NCBI RefSeq assembly: GCF_029207565.1
Contig: NZ_JANCMW010000007.1
Span: forward strand, 124,001-188,000
Reading direction: 5' to 3'
Origin: Marinobacter iranensis
GTDB lineage: Bacteria > Pseudomonadota > Gammaproteobacteria > Pseudomonadales > Oleiphilaceae
Length of the DNA stretch: 64,000 nucleotides
Numbering within the stretch: position 1 is the first letter of the stretch; every line of letters begins with the position of its first letter. A program made the translations under genes and the position numbers. Under the pieces are notes generated by a model. The model saw only the letters and a list, made by a program, of their open reading frames with translations, searched no databases and was not told the DNA's origin. Below are positions 45,935 through 54,622 of the stretch, one piece after another.

Positions 45935-46405
45935 ATGCCCGAAAACAGGAAGCTTCTGATAGTCGCCCATGCCCCCTCCCCGAATACCCTCAAACTTCGG
46001 GAAGCGGTAGAGCAGGGCGCAAAACACGAAGACATCGAGAATGTCGAGGTGACCGTGCTTCCGCCACTGGAGGCTGGCCCCGAAGACGTTCTCGCCTGTG
46101 ACGCCATCATTCTTGGTACCACCGAAAATCTCGGTTACATGAGTGGTGCGCTAAAGGATTTCTTTGACCGCAGCTACTACCCCTGCCTTGAGAAAACCCA
46201 GGGCTTGCCCTTCACCTTCTACATCCGCGCTGGCCTTGACGGCACTGGCACACATCGCGCCATCGATTCCATTACTACGGGCCTGCGTTGGCGCCTGGTG
46301 CAGGAGCCTCTGCTGTGCCATGGGGAGTATCGGGACGAATTCGAGGATCAGTGCCGCGAACTGGGGCTCTACATGGCGGCTAGTCTGGATGCCGGGTTGT
46401 TCTAG
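45935..46405 (+). CDS. Flavodoxin/NADPH-dependent FMN reductase family protein
   Basis: 156 residues: an N-terminal strand RKLLIVAHAPSPNTLKLREAVEQGA and the FMN-loop ILGTTENLGYMSGALKDFFDRSYYP are recognisable from the flavodoxin_5/WrbA-like fold. It probably binds FMN and reduces a quinone or flavin. AGAGGA precedes the ATG. The gene ends seven bases from the convergent PilZ gene. This may be the last gene of the accessory region or the first of the core. Confidence 0.75.
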   Translation: MPENRKLLIVAHAPSPNTLKLREAVEQGAKHEDIENVEVTVLPPLEAGPEDVLACDAIILGTTENLGYMSGALKDFFDRSYYPCLEKTQGLPFTFYIRAGLDGTGTHRAIDSITTGLRWRLVQEPLLCHGEYRDEFEDQCRELGLYMAASLDAGLF

Positions 46406-46411
46406 AAAGAC

Positions 46412-46789
46412 TCAGCTTGCGTAGCGGCTGTACAGGCCTTCAATGCGGGAGAGGGCGTTGTCGACAGCCCTTGAATAGCCCTTCTTTTCAAAACAATAGC
46501 TGAACTGGATGCTCACCCGGAAGCCTGTCTGGAAGGGCTGGCAACTGATCACCTGGGCAGCCACCCGGGACTCGCGAATGTACTTGCCGTCGAAATCCAT
46601 ATAAAGCCGCGCACCCACTTCCACGGGCCTGGGGCACAGCACCGCCATACCATAACGGTTCAGGTCGAGGCAGGTTACTGCGGTTGAGTTCTTCCCCCGA
46701 CCAAAAAAGCCACGCTCCTGCAGTTGCACTTTCAGGCACTGGGCGGGATAGCGGTCCTTGATTCTGCGGTCTGCGGAATCACTCATCAT
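46412..46789 (-). CDS. PilZ domain protein
   Basis: 125 residues with the PilZ pattern RRIKDRYPAQ (arginine pair near residues 8-13) and DLNRYGMAV where the cyclic-di-GMP motif D/N-x-S-x-x-G has Asn in place of Ser. Such a change may weaken ligand binding. The beta-barrel continues with GARLYMDFDGKYIRESRVAAQVI. Role in c-di-GMP signalling is inferred. Two adjacent ATGs at the start. Confidence 0.75.
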   Translation of the reverse strand: MMSDSADRRIKDRYPAQCLKVQLQERGFFGRGKNSTAVTCLDLNRYGMAVLCPRPVEVGARLYMDFDGKYIRESRVAAQVISCQPFQTGFRVSIQFSYCFEKKGYSRAVDNALSRIEGLYSRYAS

Positions 46790-46966
46790 ACGCTGGCATC
46801 CATTGCTTATTTGTGGTTGTTATTGGCCCGTTCATCCACCGGGACGTTGAAGTTTAGTTCCCGCGTCGGTGACTGAAAAATGACCAAACCGAGAACTGTG
46901 ACGGGGTTATCAAATTCACGGCTGCGGTACGGAGGGGCTGAAACCAAGCCCGTAATGACATTGCAT

Positions 46967-47251
46967 TCAGGCCTGGGTGCTTACCAGGCGGCCCCTGCGG
47001 TCTTCAGTGGGCGCTGCCTGCCCGGTTTTCGGATTGAGCAGGCGGGGGCTGCGTCTGGAGCGCTTTTTGCGCCGATCCGGCCCTTCAAAAGCCACTTGGG
47101 CCCTGCGCCTGTCTGGTTGCACCCGTCGGTCTCCTTGCGGTTTTTCCGGGGAGGGCGCCGCTTGTTGTGGCTGCGGTGCCGTAAAGGGTTTGCGTTTCCG
47201 CAGTGACTCCAGCACCGTCAGTGGTTGCGACTGATTCCGGTAAATGTCCAT
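46967..47251 (-). CDS. Arginine-rich hypothetical protein with DRR motifs
   Basis: 94 residues, strongly basic, low in hydrophobic residues, with repeated Asp-Arg-Arg: GDRRVQPDRRR, GPDRRKK and TEDRRGR. Small proteins with such DRR repeats are common in gammaproteobacteria and unassigned; a disordered nucleic-acid or membrane-surface binder is possible. An AGGA lies about 11 bases before the ATG. Divergent from the Lon-family protease gene. The opposite strand is also open here, but the DRR pattern favours this frame. Confidence 0.55.
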   Translation of the reverse strand: MDIYRNQSQPLTVLESLRKRKPFTAPQPQQAAPSPEKPQGDRRVQPDRRRAQVAFEGPDRRKKRSRRSPRLLNPKTGQAAPTEDRRGRLVSTQA

Positions 47252-47416
47252 CTAATGAGTGTCCTGCCTTCAGGTTGAGCCCACGGTAATTATGCCGATT
47301 GATCAATTTATCGACAAGTTGGGCTAAATCTTTAGCCAGAGCGCGACAGGGAGGGCCCCAGATTCTACAATGACCGGCCATAACCAAATGCTTTCATACC
47401 GTTACAGGACCGAACC

Positions 47417-49825
47417 TTGAAGTCACTGTCCCTGAACCAGCTCTACAAAGCCTGTGTTTTAAAAGATTTACCGTTCAAGACCACGCGACAACTCGAGCCC
47501 CTGGCGGAAATCGTTGGCCAGAACCGGGCGCAGGCGGCGGTACGTTTTGCCCTGGCCATGCCCCATGGTGGTTACAATGTCTATGCCGTGGGCCGTAATG
47601 GCCTGGGCAAGCGCACCATGATGCTGCGTTACCTGGAGCATCATGTGGACACCGAGCACCAGAGCCACGACTGGTGTTACGTGGCCAATTTCGAGGAGCC
47701 GCGGATTCCCCGGGTTCTCAGGTTGCCGGCCGGCAAGGGCACTGAGCTCAAGCAGGACATGGAGAAGTTAATGGGGCGTCTGATGAAGATGATTCCCCAG
47801 ACCTTCGACAGCGACAGCTTTCTTGAGCGTGCTGAACAGCTGAAGAACGAATACGTCAAAAAGCAGGAAGATGAACTGGAGAAGGTCGCCGCACAGGCAA
47901 AGCGGAAGAAGGTCAGCCTGAATATCACGACCCCGGGTGGCTATCGACTGGTAGCGATGAACGGCGAGGAGCCCCATACCGCCGAATCCTTTCAGGCGCT
48001 GACCGAGGCGCAGCGGGAAAAGTTTGAAAACGACATCAACAAGCTTGAGAAGAAACTGCGCCAGGCGCTACGTAAACTGGCGGACTGGGAGCAGGAATAC
48101 GCCGAAAGCCAGCAGGCCCTCAACGAGGAAACCCTGGAAGGTATTTCAGGGCACCAGATTGATGAGTTAATCGAGAAATACAAAGACCTGCCTGATGTGG
48201 TCAATTATTTTGAGGAAGTGCGTAAGGATCTGTCAGAAAGCCTCGAAATCTTCCTGGAAGACAATGAAGAGCAGGCCGCCATTGCCTATGCGTCGCTGGA
48301 CAAGAAAATGCCCCGGCGCTATCTGGTCAATGTACTGGTCCACCAGAAAACCGATGAGGTGCCGGTTGTGGTGGAAGACAATCCCACCTACCACAACCTG
48401 TTTGGCTACGTGGAAAGCGTGACCTTCAAGGGATCGGTGTTTACGGACTTCTCGCTCATTCGTCCCGGCAGTATCCATCGTGCCAACGGTGGCTATCTGC
48501 TGATGGATGCCATTAAAGTGCTGGAACAGCCGTTCGTTTGGGACGGATTAAAGCGTGCCCTGCGCTCCAGATCCATCCAGATCAATTCGCTGGAACGGGA
48601 ACTGACACTGTCTGGCACTATCTCATTGGAGCCGGAAGCGATTCCGCTGGATGTAAAGATCGTGCTGTTCGGCGACCGTGAAACCTGGATGTTGTTGCAG
48701 GAATACGACCCTGAGTTTGCCGAGCTGTTCCGGGTGACAGCAGACTTCGAGAACGAAATGATGCGCACGGATGAGAGCCAACTGCTCTACGCCAAGTTCA
48801 TCGCCAGTCTGGTCGATGAGAAGAAGCTGCTCCACTGCAGCAACAAGGCGGTGGCCCGTGTAATCGAACACAGCGCCCGTATGGCGGAGCACCAGGACAG
48901 ACTGTCACTGCATGCGGCGGATATTGCCAACCTGTTGCGTGAATCGGACTACTGGGCCAGGCAGGCGGGGGCGAAACTGATTCAGAATTCCCATGTGGAC
49001 CAGGCACTGGAAAGCGCCCGTTACCGTAGCAGCCGTATTCGTGATCAGTTCTACGACTCCATCCGTGATGGCACCACGCTGGTATCCACCGCCGGCACCT
49101 GTGTGGGGCAGGTGAACGCGTTATCGGTGCTGTCGACAGGCGGGTTCGAGTTCGGCCTGTCCAACCGTATTACTGCCACCTGCTATTATGGAGATGGCGG
49201 TGTGATGGACATTGAGCGGGACGTCAAGCTGGGTGGCAACATTCACTCAAAGGGCGTGATGATCCTCAGCTCCTGGCTGTCCGCCCATTTTGCCGTTACC
49301 GACCCCATGCACCTGTCGGCCAGCCTGACGTTCGAACAGAACTACGGAGAAGTGGACGGCGACAGCGCTTCGCTGGCGGAATTGTGCGCCCTGGTGTCCG
49401 CGCTTTCCGGTCTGCCGGTGAGACAGGACCTGGCCATTACCGGCTCGGTAAACCAGTTTGGAGAGGTTCAGCCCATTGGTGGCGTGAACGAGAAGGTTGA
49501 GGGCTTTTACAGCACCTGCAAACTGACCGGGGATCTCACGGGTACCCAGGGTGTGATCGTCCCTTCAACCAACGTGCAGAACCTGATGCTTGAGCAGGAC
49601 GTCGTCCAGGCGGTTCGGGATGATAAGTTTGCAGTTCATTCGGTCAGTCGCGCCGAGGAGGCAATCACACTGTTACTCGGCAAGCCAGCTGGCAAGGCGG
49701 ATGACAAAGGCAGGTACCCTAAACAGAGCGTTTTTGGCATTATCCAGCAACGTCTGGAGAAAATGCGGGAGCATGAGCGTCAGGAACATGCCCGGGACGA
49801 CCACAAAGATCCGTCGATTCACTGA
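47417..49825 (+). CDS. Lon-family ATP-dependent protease (LonB-like, short N-terminal type)
   Basis: 802-residue AAA+ protease without the classical Lon N-domain. The P-loop-like GRNGLGKRTMMLRYL near residue 60, a long coiled-coil insertion (about 130-260), a second AAA part (GGYLLMDAIKVLEQPFVWDGLKRAL) and the C-terminal Lon protease domain with the dyad Ser650 (GDSAS) and Lys693 (VNEKVEG), spaced 43 residues as in E. coli Lon. The start is a TTG at 47417 with CAGGA upstream; no ATG fits the conserved N-terminus. It lies 37 bases before the response regulator and may share its transcript. Confidence 0.88.
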   Translation: MKSLSLNQLYKACVLKDLPFKTTRQLEPLAEIVGQNRAQAAVRFALAMPHGGYNVYAVGRNGLGKRTMMLRYLEHHVDTEHQSHDWCYVANFEEPRIPRVLRLPAGKGTELKQDMEKLMGRLMKMIPQTFDSDSFLERAEQLKNEYVKKQEDELEKVAAQAKRKKVSLNITTPGGYRLVAMNGEEPHTAESFQALTEAQREKFENDINKLEKKLRQALRKLADWEQEYAESQQALNEETLEGISGHQIDELIEKYKDLPDVVNYFEEVRKDLSESLEIFLEDNEEQAAIAYASLDKKMPRRYLVNVLVHQKTDEVPVVVEDNPTYHNLFGYVESVTFKGSVFTDFSLIRPGSIHRANGGYLLMDAIKVLEQPFVWDGLKRALRSRSIQINSLERELTLSGTISLEPEAIPLDVKIVLFGDRETWMLLQEYDPEFAELFRVTADFENEMMRTDESQLLYAKFIASLVDEKKLLHCSNKAVARVIEHSARMAEHQDRLSLHAADIANLLRESDYWARQAGAKLIQNSHVDQALESARYRSSRIRDQFYDSIRDGTTLVSTAGTCVGQVNALSVLSTGGFEFGLSNRITATCYYGDGGVMDIERDVKLGGNIHSKGVMILSSWLSAHFAVTDPMHLSASLTFEQNYGEVDGDSASLAELCALVSALSGLPVRQDLAITGSVNQFGEVQPIGGVNEKVEGFYSTCKLTGDLTGTQGVIVPSTNVQNLMLEQDVVQAVRDDKFAVHSVSRAEEAITLLLGKPAGKADDKGRYPKQSVFGIIQQRLEKMREHERQEHARDDHKDPSIH

Positions 49826-49862
49826 GAGCGTTCGGCGGTAATTGACAGGAGAGACAAGGCAC

Positions 49863-50489
49863 ATGACTGATACCCAGCAAACGGTGTACGTAGTTGAGGA
49901 CGATGAAGCAGTTCGTGATTCACTGGAGCTGCTGCTGAAATCCGATGGCAAGCCGGTCAAGACCTATGACAATGCCAACGCATTTCTCAAGGATTACTCG
50001 GAGAAGATGGCTGGCTGTATCGTGCTCGATATCCGCATGCCAGGAATGGACGGCATGGAGCTTCAGAAGAAACTGAACGAAAAGCATTCCATACTGCCGA
50101 TCATTTTTGTGACCGGGCACGGTGATGTACCCATGGCCGTGGACGCCATGAAAGAGGGTGCGGTGGACTTCATCCAGAAGCCCTATCGGGAAGAAGCCTT
50201 GTTGCAGAAAATTGAGGCTGCGCTGGAGCAGGACCAGGAACAGCGCAAAACCCTTGGCGAGAAGCAGGAGATCCTGCGCCGGGTGAAAAGCCTGACGCCC
50301 CGGGAGCATGAAATCATGGACCGGATGATTGCCGGCCAGGCCAACAAGGTCATTGCCATCGAGCTGGAAATCAGCCAGCGCACCGTGGAAATTCACCGCT
50401 CGCGGGTCATGCACAAGATGGGCACCCATTCACTGGCACACCTGGTTCGTATGGTCCTGTCCGTAAAGGACCTTATCGACGCTCGCTGA
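49863..50489 (+). CDS. LuxR-type response regulator (FixJ/TodT-like)
   Basis: 208 residues: receiver domain with the phosphorylation site Asp56 (IVLDIRMPGMDG) and the lysine in FIQKPY, then a LuxR/GerE helix-turn-helix (LTPREHEIMDRMIAGQANKVIAIELEISQRTVEIHRSRVMHKM). Start at ATG 49863 with GGAGA upstream; a TTG seven codons earlier is unlikely. Partner of the histidine kinase encoded 45 bases downstream. Target genes unknown. Confidence 0.92.
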   Translation: MTDTQQTVYVVEDDEAVRDSLELLLKSDGKPVKTYDNANAFLKDYSEKMAGCIVLDIRMPGMDGMELQKKLNEKHSILPIIFVTGHGDVPMAVDAMKEGAVDFIQKPYREEALLQKIEAALEQDQEQRKTLGEKQEILRRVKSLTPREHEIMDRMIAGQANKVIAIELEISQRTVEIHRSRVMHKMGTHSLAHLVRMVLSVKDLIDAR

Positions 50490-50534
50490 TTTGGCCGGCA
50501 TCATGCAATTACCATCGTAACCGGCCGTATTTAT

Positions 50535-52124
50535 ATGACAGATGCTGTCCTGGAGACAACAGACGTAACGGTTCTGCTTGTTGACGACAACCCGCAGAAC
50601 CTCAAGGTTCTCTACGAGACCCTGAAGGACAAGGGCTACCGCCTGCTGATTGCCAACGATGGTGAAAAAGCGCTGGACCTTGCCCATCGCCACCAGCCTG
50701 AAGTGATCCTGTTGGACATCATGATGCCGGAACTGGACGGCTACCAGGTGTGTGAACGCCTGAAGGCCGACCCGGTCACCTCTGACAGCGCCGTCGTATT
50801 TCTCTCCGCCCTGGACGACCTCCAGGCCAAGGTTCGGGGATTTTCCCTCGGTGGTGCCGACTACATCTCCAAGCCCTTCCAGGCCCAGGAGGTCATCGCG
50901 AGGGTGAAAACCCACGCCCGGGTGATCCGGCTGGAACGGGAACTTCAGGCCCGTAACCGCCAACTGGAAAACGACCAGGCCCGCATACTCAATTCCATCA
51001 GCGAGGGCATCTACGGCCTGGACGCCAATGGCAAAATTGTATTTGCCAACCCGGCGGCTGCCCTGATTATGCGCAGCCCTGTCGAGGAACTGATCGGCCA
51101 GAGTTTCTTTGATCTGCATTTTCGCACCGCCGGCCAGGGATGCGAGTCACTCCCGGTGTACGCCACCTGTACCCAGGGTGTGGCCGAAAACCAGCGTAAT
51201 ATTGAAATGTTGCGGGCCGACGGGACGCCGTTCCCGGTGGAGTATCGCTCCACCCCCAAGCTGGACGGGGATGAGCTGCACGGCGCCGTGGTTGTCTTCA
51301 GGGATATCACCACGGACCTGGAGAGCGAGCAGGCGCTGGACGACGCCAGGCACGTGGTTCAGGAACAGCGTGAACAGTTGGCACACTTTTCCCGCCTGAC
51401 CACCATGGGCGAGATGGCAGCCGGCGTTGCCCACGAGGTAAACCAGCCACTGACCGCCATCACCAATTACGCCCGGGTTGCCAAGCGGGTGCTGGCCAAA
51501 GAAGCGCCGGACCATCAACTGCTTGAAGAGACGCTGGAAAAGATCGAAGCCCAGTCACACCGCGCCAGCGAAGTGATCCGCCGAATCCGCCGATTCATGA
51601 AAAAGCCTGCCGCCGGGAAGGATGTCCTGTCGATTTCCGCCTTGCTGGAGGATACCCGCCAGTTTGCAGAAGTGGATATCCGCAACAACGAGGGTGGCGT
51701 TGAGATCTCGGTGGATGACGATGTGCCTGATGTTCTTGCTGACCCGATCCAGGTTCAGCAGGTAGCCCTGAACCTGATCAGAAACGCCCTGGAATCGACC
51801 CGCAGCGCGAACTCGGAAAAGCCGGTCGAGGTCACCGTGGCCATGTCCGGTACCGGGTGTGTCCGTATTGCGGTAACGGACCACGGTGTCGGCCTGCCTG
51901 ACGATGCCGAAGACAAGCTGTTCCTGCCGTTTTACACCACCAAGGAAGAGGGCATGGGAATTGGCCTGCCCATGTGCCGGTCGCTCATCCAGGCACAGGG
52001 CGGTGACATCGGTTTTGAGCGCCCGGAGCATGGAGGTGCCTGTTTCTATTTCACATTGCCCGTGGCCGGAGCCGAAGGCACTCCCTGTGCGCCTGATGCC
52101 GACACCGGAGAGCCCACGGAATAA
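50535..52124 (+). CDS. Histidine kinase with N-terminal receiver and PAS domain
   Basis: 529 residues. Order: receiver (1-125, Asp61 in ILLDIMMPELDG), short coiled coil, PAS (about 148-265), HisKA with His300 in GVAHEVNQPL, and the ATPase domain (NLIRNALEST; DHGVGL; GMGIGLPMCRSL). There is no transmembrane segment, so the sensor is cytoplasmic. A receiver placed before the kinase implies input from another kinase or autoregulation. The histidine box HEVNQPLTAI is the FixL/TodS type, in line with the FixJ-like partner just upstream. Confidence 0.92.
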   Translation: MTDAVLETTDVTVLLVDDNPQNLKVLYETLKDKGYRLLIANDGEKALDLAHRHQPEVILLDIMMPELDGYQVCERLKADPVTSDSAVVFLSALDDLQAKVRGFSLGGADYISKPFQAQEVIARVKTHARVIRLERELQARNRQLENDQARILNSISEGIYGLDANGKIVFANPAAALIMRSPVEELIGQSFFDLHFRTAGQGCESLPVYATCTQGVAENQRNIEMLRADGTPFPVEYRSTPKLDGDELHGAVVVFRDITTDLESEQALDDARHVVQEQREQLAHFSRLTTMGEMAAGVAHEVNQPLTAITNYARVAKRVLAKEAPDHQLLEETLEKIEAQSHRASEVIRRIRRFMKKPAAGKDVLSISALLEDTRQFAEVDIRNNEGGVEISVDDDVPDVLADPIQVQQVALNLIRNALESTRSANSEKPVEVTVAMSGTGCVRIAVTDHGVGLPDDAEDKLFLPFYTTKEEGMGIGLPMCRSLIQAQGGDIGFERPEHGGACFYFTLPVAGAEGTPCAPDADTGEPTE

Positions 52125-52127
52125 CCC

Positions 52128-53003
52128 TTAACTTCCCCAGCGAATCTCACCGCTCAGGTGGGGTGCGTTTCCTGATGCATTCAACAACTGGTAGTCCCAC
52201 CCGGACTGCCCGGCCTGCCAGTTAAGCTGGGCTGTACCCGGCAGAAACAGCGGTTTCTTGAACTGGCAGGAGACTGATACCGCATCCTGTCGCCAGCCGC
52301 TCTGTTGCTCCAGCAGGGCCAGCACACGGGCCTTGCTCCACATCCCGTGGGCAATGGCCCTGGGAAAACCAAACGCTTTTGCGGTCAGCGCGTGCAGATG
52401 TATCAGGTTCCTGTCTCCGGAAACCCCGGCGTATTGGCGGCCGATGGATTCCGGTGCACTGATTTCGGCGGCTTCCGGGTAGCGGGGCAGTTCCGGGGGC
52501 TTGCCGCCGGATTTCCCGCCGCTTTTATCCGGTTGCCGGAACAGATTGGTGCTGGTTTCTTCCCATACCAGCCGGCCCGCCGACCAGGCTTCGGTTACCA
52601 GGTCGAATTCCAGCCCCTTCGGTGTGCTCGTCTGGCCATCCAGTCTCACCGCAATATCCAGCGTTTCGCCGGTACCGATAGGGCGGTGCTGCGTGATGTC
52701 ATTGCGAAGGTGCACAAGCCCCAGCAGCGGCAGGGGGAACGCTTTCTCGGTCAGTAGTTTGAGGTGTAGCGGAAACGCGAGAATATGGGGCCAGGTGATG
52801 GGTACGTTTGCCTGTGTACCGAAACCACATACCTTCTGATAGCGTTTCAGGTTATGGTTGGCCGTACTGACGCCGATCAGCCTGGTGGACAGCCCGGGTA
52901 TCCGGAGTTCGCTGCCGGCTTGTTTGTCTTTGGGGAGAATGGCCTTGCTGTAGAGCGTCCACAAGCCTGGCGGGTGATTACGATAGATTGAGGTATCTGG
53001 CAT
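52128..53003 (-). CDS. MaoC-like acyl dehydratase (double hotdog)
   Basis: 291 residues: an N-terminal hotdog (about 60-165) and a C-terminal MaoC hotdog with the hydratase motif DRNLIHLHALTAKAFGFPRAIAHGMW (about 195-220), where Asp and His act on an enoyl thioester. A Gly/Lys/Ser linker (DKSGGKSGGKP) joins them. Likely an R-specific enoyl-CoA hydratase in fatty-acid or polyhydroxyalkanoate metabolism. Divergent from an AraC regulator 169 bases away; it ends three bases after the kinase stop, convergently. Confidence 0.83.
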   Translation of the reverse strand: MPDTSIYRNHPPGLWTLYSKAILPKDKQAGSELRIPGLSTRLIGVSTANHNLKRYQKVCGFGTQANVPITWPHILAFPLHLKLLTEKAFPLPLLGLVHLRNDITQHRPIGTGETLDIAVRLDGQTSTPKGLEFDLVTEAWSAGRLVWEETSTNLFRQPDKSGGKSGGKPPELPRYPEAAEISAPESIGRQYAGVSGDRNLIHLHALTAKAFGFPRAIAHGMWSKARVLALLEQQSGWRQDAVSVSCQFKKPLFLPGTAQLNWQAGQSGWDYQLLNASGNAPHLSGEIRWGS

Positions 53004-53172
53004 ATTGTTAACTCTCCTGGTACACCTGTGCGTCTCTGGCCTGATATGCTCTAATATACGACTAAGGTCTCAGAGTCTGGCAAACCCGGCCAGTATGAGC
53101 ATTGACCTGGCTTGCCGGCAAGGTTGTCCGGCCGGCCAAGCCGAGTACTAAACAACTATAAAGCGGGACATT

Positions 53173-54204
53173 ATGCAGGAACTTCGCGATGCGGGCGTGA
53201 TGTTGCGCCTGATTTATCAGGCCATGAAGCGCAAAGGGATTGATACTGACGCCATCTTTTCCAGATTGGGTGTGGATGAAGACTATGTCTACACCGAGCA
53301 GTTGAGAACACCTCACAGCGCCCAGCTGTACTTCTGGCAGGTAGTTGAGGACGTGTCGGGCGATCCCGACGCCGGCCTTCACCTTGGCCAACTGCTGCCA
53401 GCCTACAAGGGGCAGGTTCTGGAATACCTGTTTCTCAGCAGTCCCACCTTTGGTGAGGGCCTGCGGCGGGCCCAGAACTACCAGCGGCTGCTGAGCGATG
53501 CCGCCAACACCGACTTTTTTATTGAGGGCGACGAGGCCTGCATGGTGCTGGACGCCGCCTCCAGCGAGGTCAGCCGCTTGCGGCACTTCAACGAATGCTT
53601 TGTCCAGGGCCTGATTACCTTCTTCAAGTCCATCACTGACGACCGCTTCTACCCCTCCCGCATTGAGTTTGAACATGAGCGGGAGCGTGGCGAGGACCAT
53701 GTGAGCGAGATCCTGGGGTGCAATGTGGTGTTTGGCGCCAAGGAAAACCGGCTGTATTTTCCCGCCACGCTGTTATCCCATGCCTCTCCCCATGCGGAAC
53801 CTGAGTTGCTGGATCTCCACGAGCGGTTTGCCAGCGAACAGGTGGCTCGCCTGGAGAAAAAGGACATCGTTGGTCAGGTGGAGCGAATCGTGGCGGAACT
53901 GCTGGATAGCGGTGAGGTTACCCTGGATGCCGTGGCTGAGCGCCTGGGCATCAAGCCGCGAACCCTGCGTACCCGGCTGACAGAAGCGGAAACCAGCTTC
54001 AACCAGGTGCTGGCGGATTTCCGCTACCGTCTGGCCCGGCAGCTGCTGGCAACCACCGACGAGTCGATTGATGAAATCGTGTATCTCACAGGCTTCTCGG
54101 AACCCAGTACTTTCTATCGTGCGTTCAAGCGCTGGTCGGGGATGACGCCCATCGAATACCGCAAAACCGCACAGGGAAAGGACGCCATGGTTGATGCCAT
54201 GTGA
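53173..54204 (+). CDS. AraC family regulator (arabinose-binding-like N-domain, PF12625)
   Basis: 343 residues: N-terminal ligand domain (about 15-200; YFWQVVEDVSGDPDAGLHLGQLL is typical of the OruR/lipid-regulator subgroup) and C-terminal AraC HTH (LDAVAERLGIKPRTLRTRLTEAETSFNQ; IDEIVYLTGFSEPSTFYRAFKRWSG). Same architecture as the AraC gene at 54623. Divergent from the MaoC gene, which is the probable target. Confidence 0.9.
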   Translation: MQELRDAGVMLRLIYQAMKRKGIDTDAIFSRLGVDEDYVYTEQLRTPHSAQLYFWQVVEDVSGDPDAGLHLGQLLPAYKGQVLEYLFLSSPTFGEGLRRAQNYQRLLSDAANTDFFIEGDEACMVLDAASSEVSRLRHFNECFVQGLITFFKSITDDRFYPSRIEFEHERERGEDHVSEILGCNVVFGAKENRLYFPATLLSHASPHAEPELLDLHERFASEQVARLEKKDIVGQVERIVAELLDSGEVTLDAVAERLGIKPRTLRTRLTEAETSFNQVLADFRYRLARQLLATTDESIDEIVYLTGFSEPSTFYRAFKRWSGMTPIEYRKTAQGKDAMVDAM

Positions 54205-54241
54205 GCGCGTCCCGTAAACCCAAATTTTTTCATGAAAAACG

Positions 54242-54269
54242 TTGACATGCGGGGCCGCCTCTTTATAAT
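54242..54269 (+). promoter_or_regulatory. Consensus promoter of tRNA-Asp
   Basis: Perfect -35 TTGACA (54242-54247) and -10 TATAAT (54264-54269), 16 bases apart, followed by a GC-rich GCGCCC discriminator, as in stringently controlled stable-RNA promoters. The mature tRNA begins 60 bases downstream of the -10. Confidence 0.9.
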
Positions 54270-54329
54270 GCGCCCTCGTTGTCACCGAGCAATCACACCC
54301 TTGATTGCGCCCGAGGTGGCGGCTCACGC

Positions 54330-54406
54330 GGAGCGGTAGTTCAGCTGGTTAGAATACCGGCCTGTCACGCCGGGGGTCGCGGGTTCGAGTCCCGTCCGCT
54401 CCGCCA
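54330..54406 (+). tRNA. tRNA-Asp (anticodon GTC)
   Basis: 77 bases with encoded CCA. Acceptor GGAGCGG pairs with CCGCTCC; the D arm has AGTTCAGCTGGTTAGA, the anticodon loop CTGTCAC gives GTC (54364-54366), and the T arm is CGGGTTCGAGTCCCG. It matches E. coli tRNA-Asp closely. A single gene, between the two AraC regulators. No strong terminator follows; a T-rich run starts at 54407. Confidence 0.98.
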
Positions 54407-54521
54407 TTTTCCTTCCCTGTAGTACCTTTTATAATACCTTTTTCCGTTGTCATTCCTGGTTCATCTCCGCGTAACAGTTTGCATGTTATCGTTTTCCTGT
54501 TTGATGCATGGGAGATGGATG

Positions 54522-54608
54522 ATGTCTGATTACGAAGAAGACCTGATAGACCGTCAGTTTGAAGACTATGATGACGACGATGACCTGGACGACGCCACGG
54601 AGTTGTAG
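54522..54608 (+). CDS. Possible 28-residue highly acidic microprotein
   Basis: A short frame with 15 Asp/Glu and one Arg in 28 residues (ends DYDDDDDLDDATEL). GGGAG at 54510-54514 is well placed; the start could also be the ATG one codon earlier (54519). A TATAAT-like box lies at 54430-54435. No family is known to me. It could be a real small protein or a chance frame; the composition and ribosome site are the only support. Confidence 0.35.
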   Translation: MSDYEEDLIDRQFEDYDDDDDLDDATEL

Positions 54609-54622
54609 CACTGCTAAAACGC

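Noticed and set aside
33335..46405. Integrated mobile element with integrase
   Set aside because: No integrase, recombinase, transposase, toxin-antitoxin or conjugation gene in the interval; the recA repeat alone does not prove site-specific integration.
46880..47206. 108-codon plus-strand frame before the Lon-family gene
   Set aside because: It overlaps the minus-strand DRR protein, has no ribosome site and its translation is Arg/Gly/Leu-rich without pattern.
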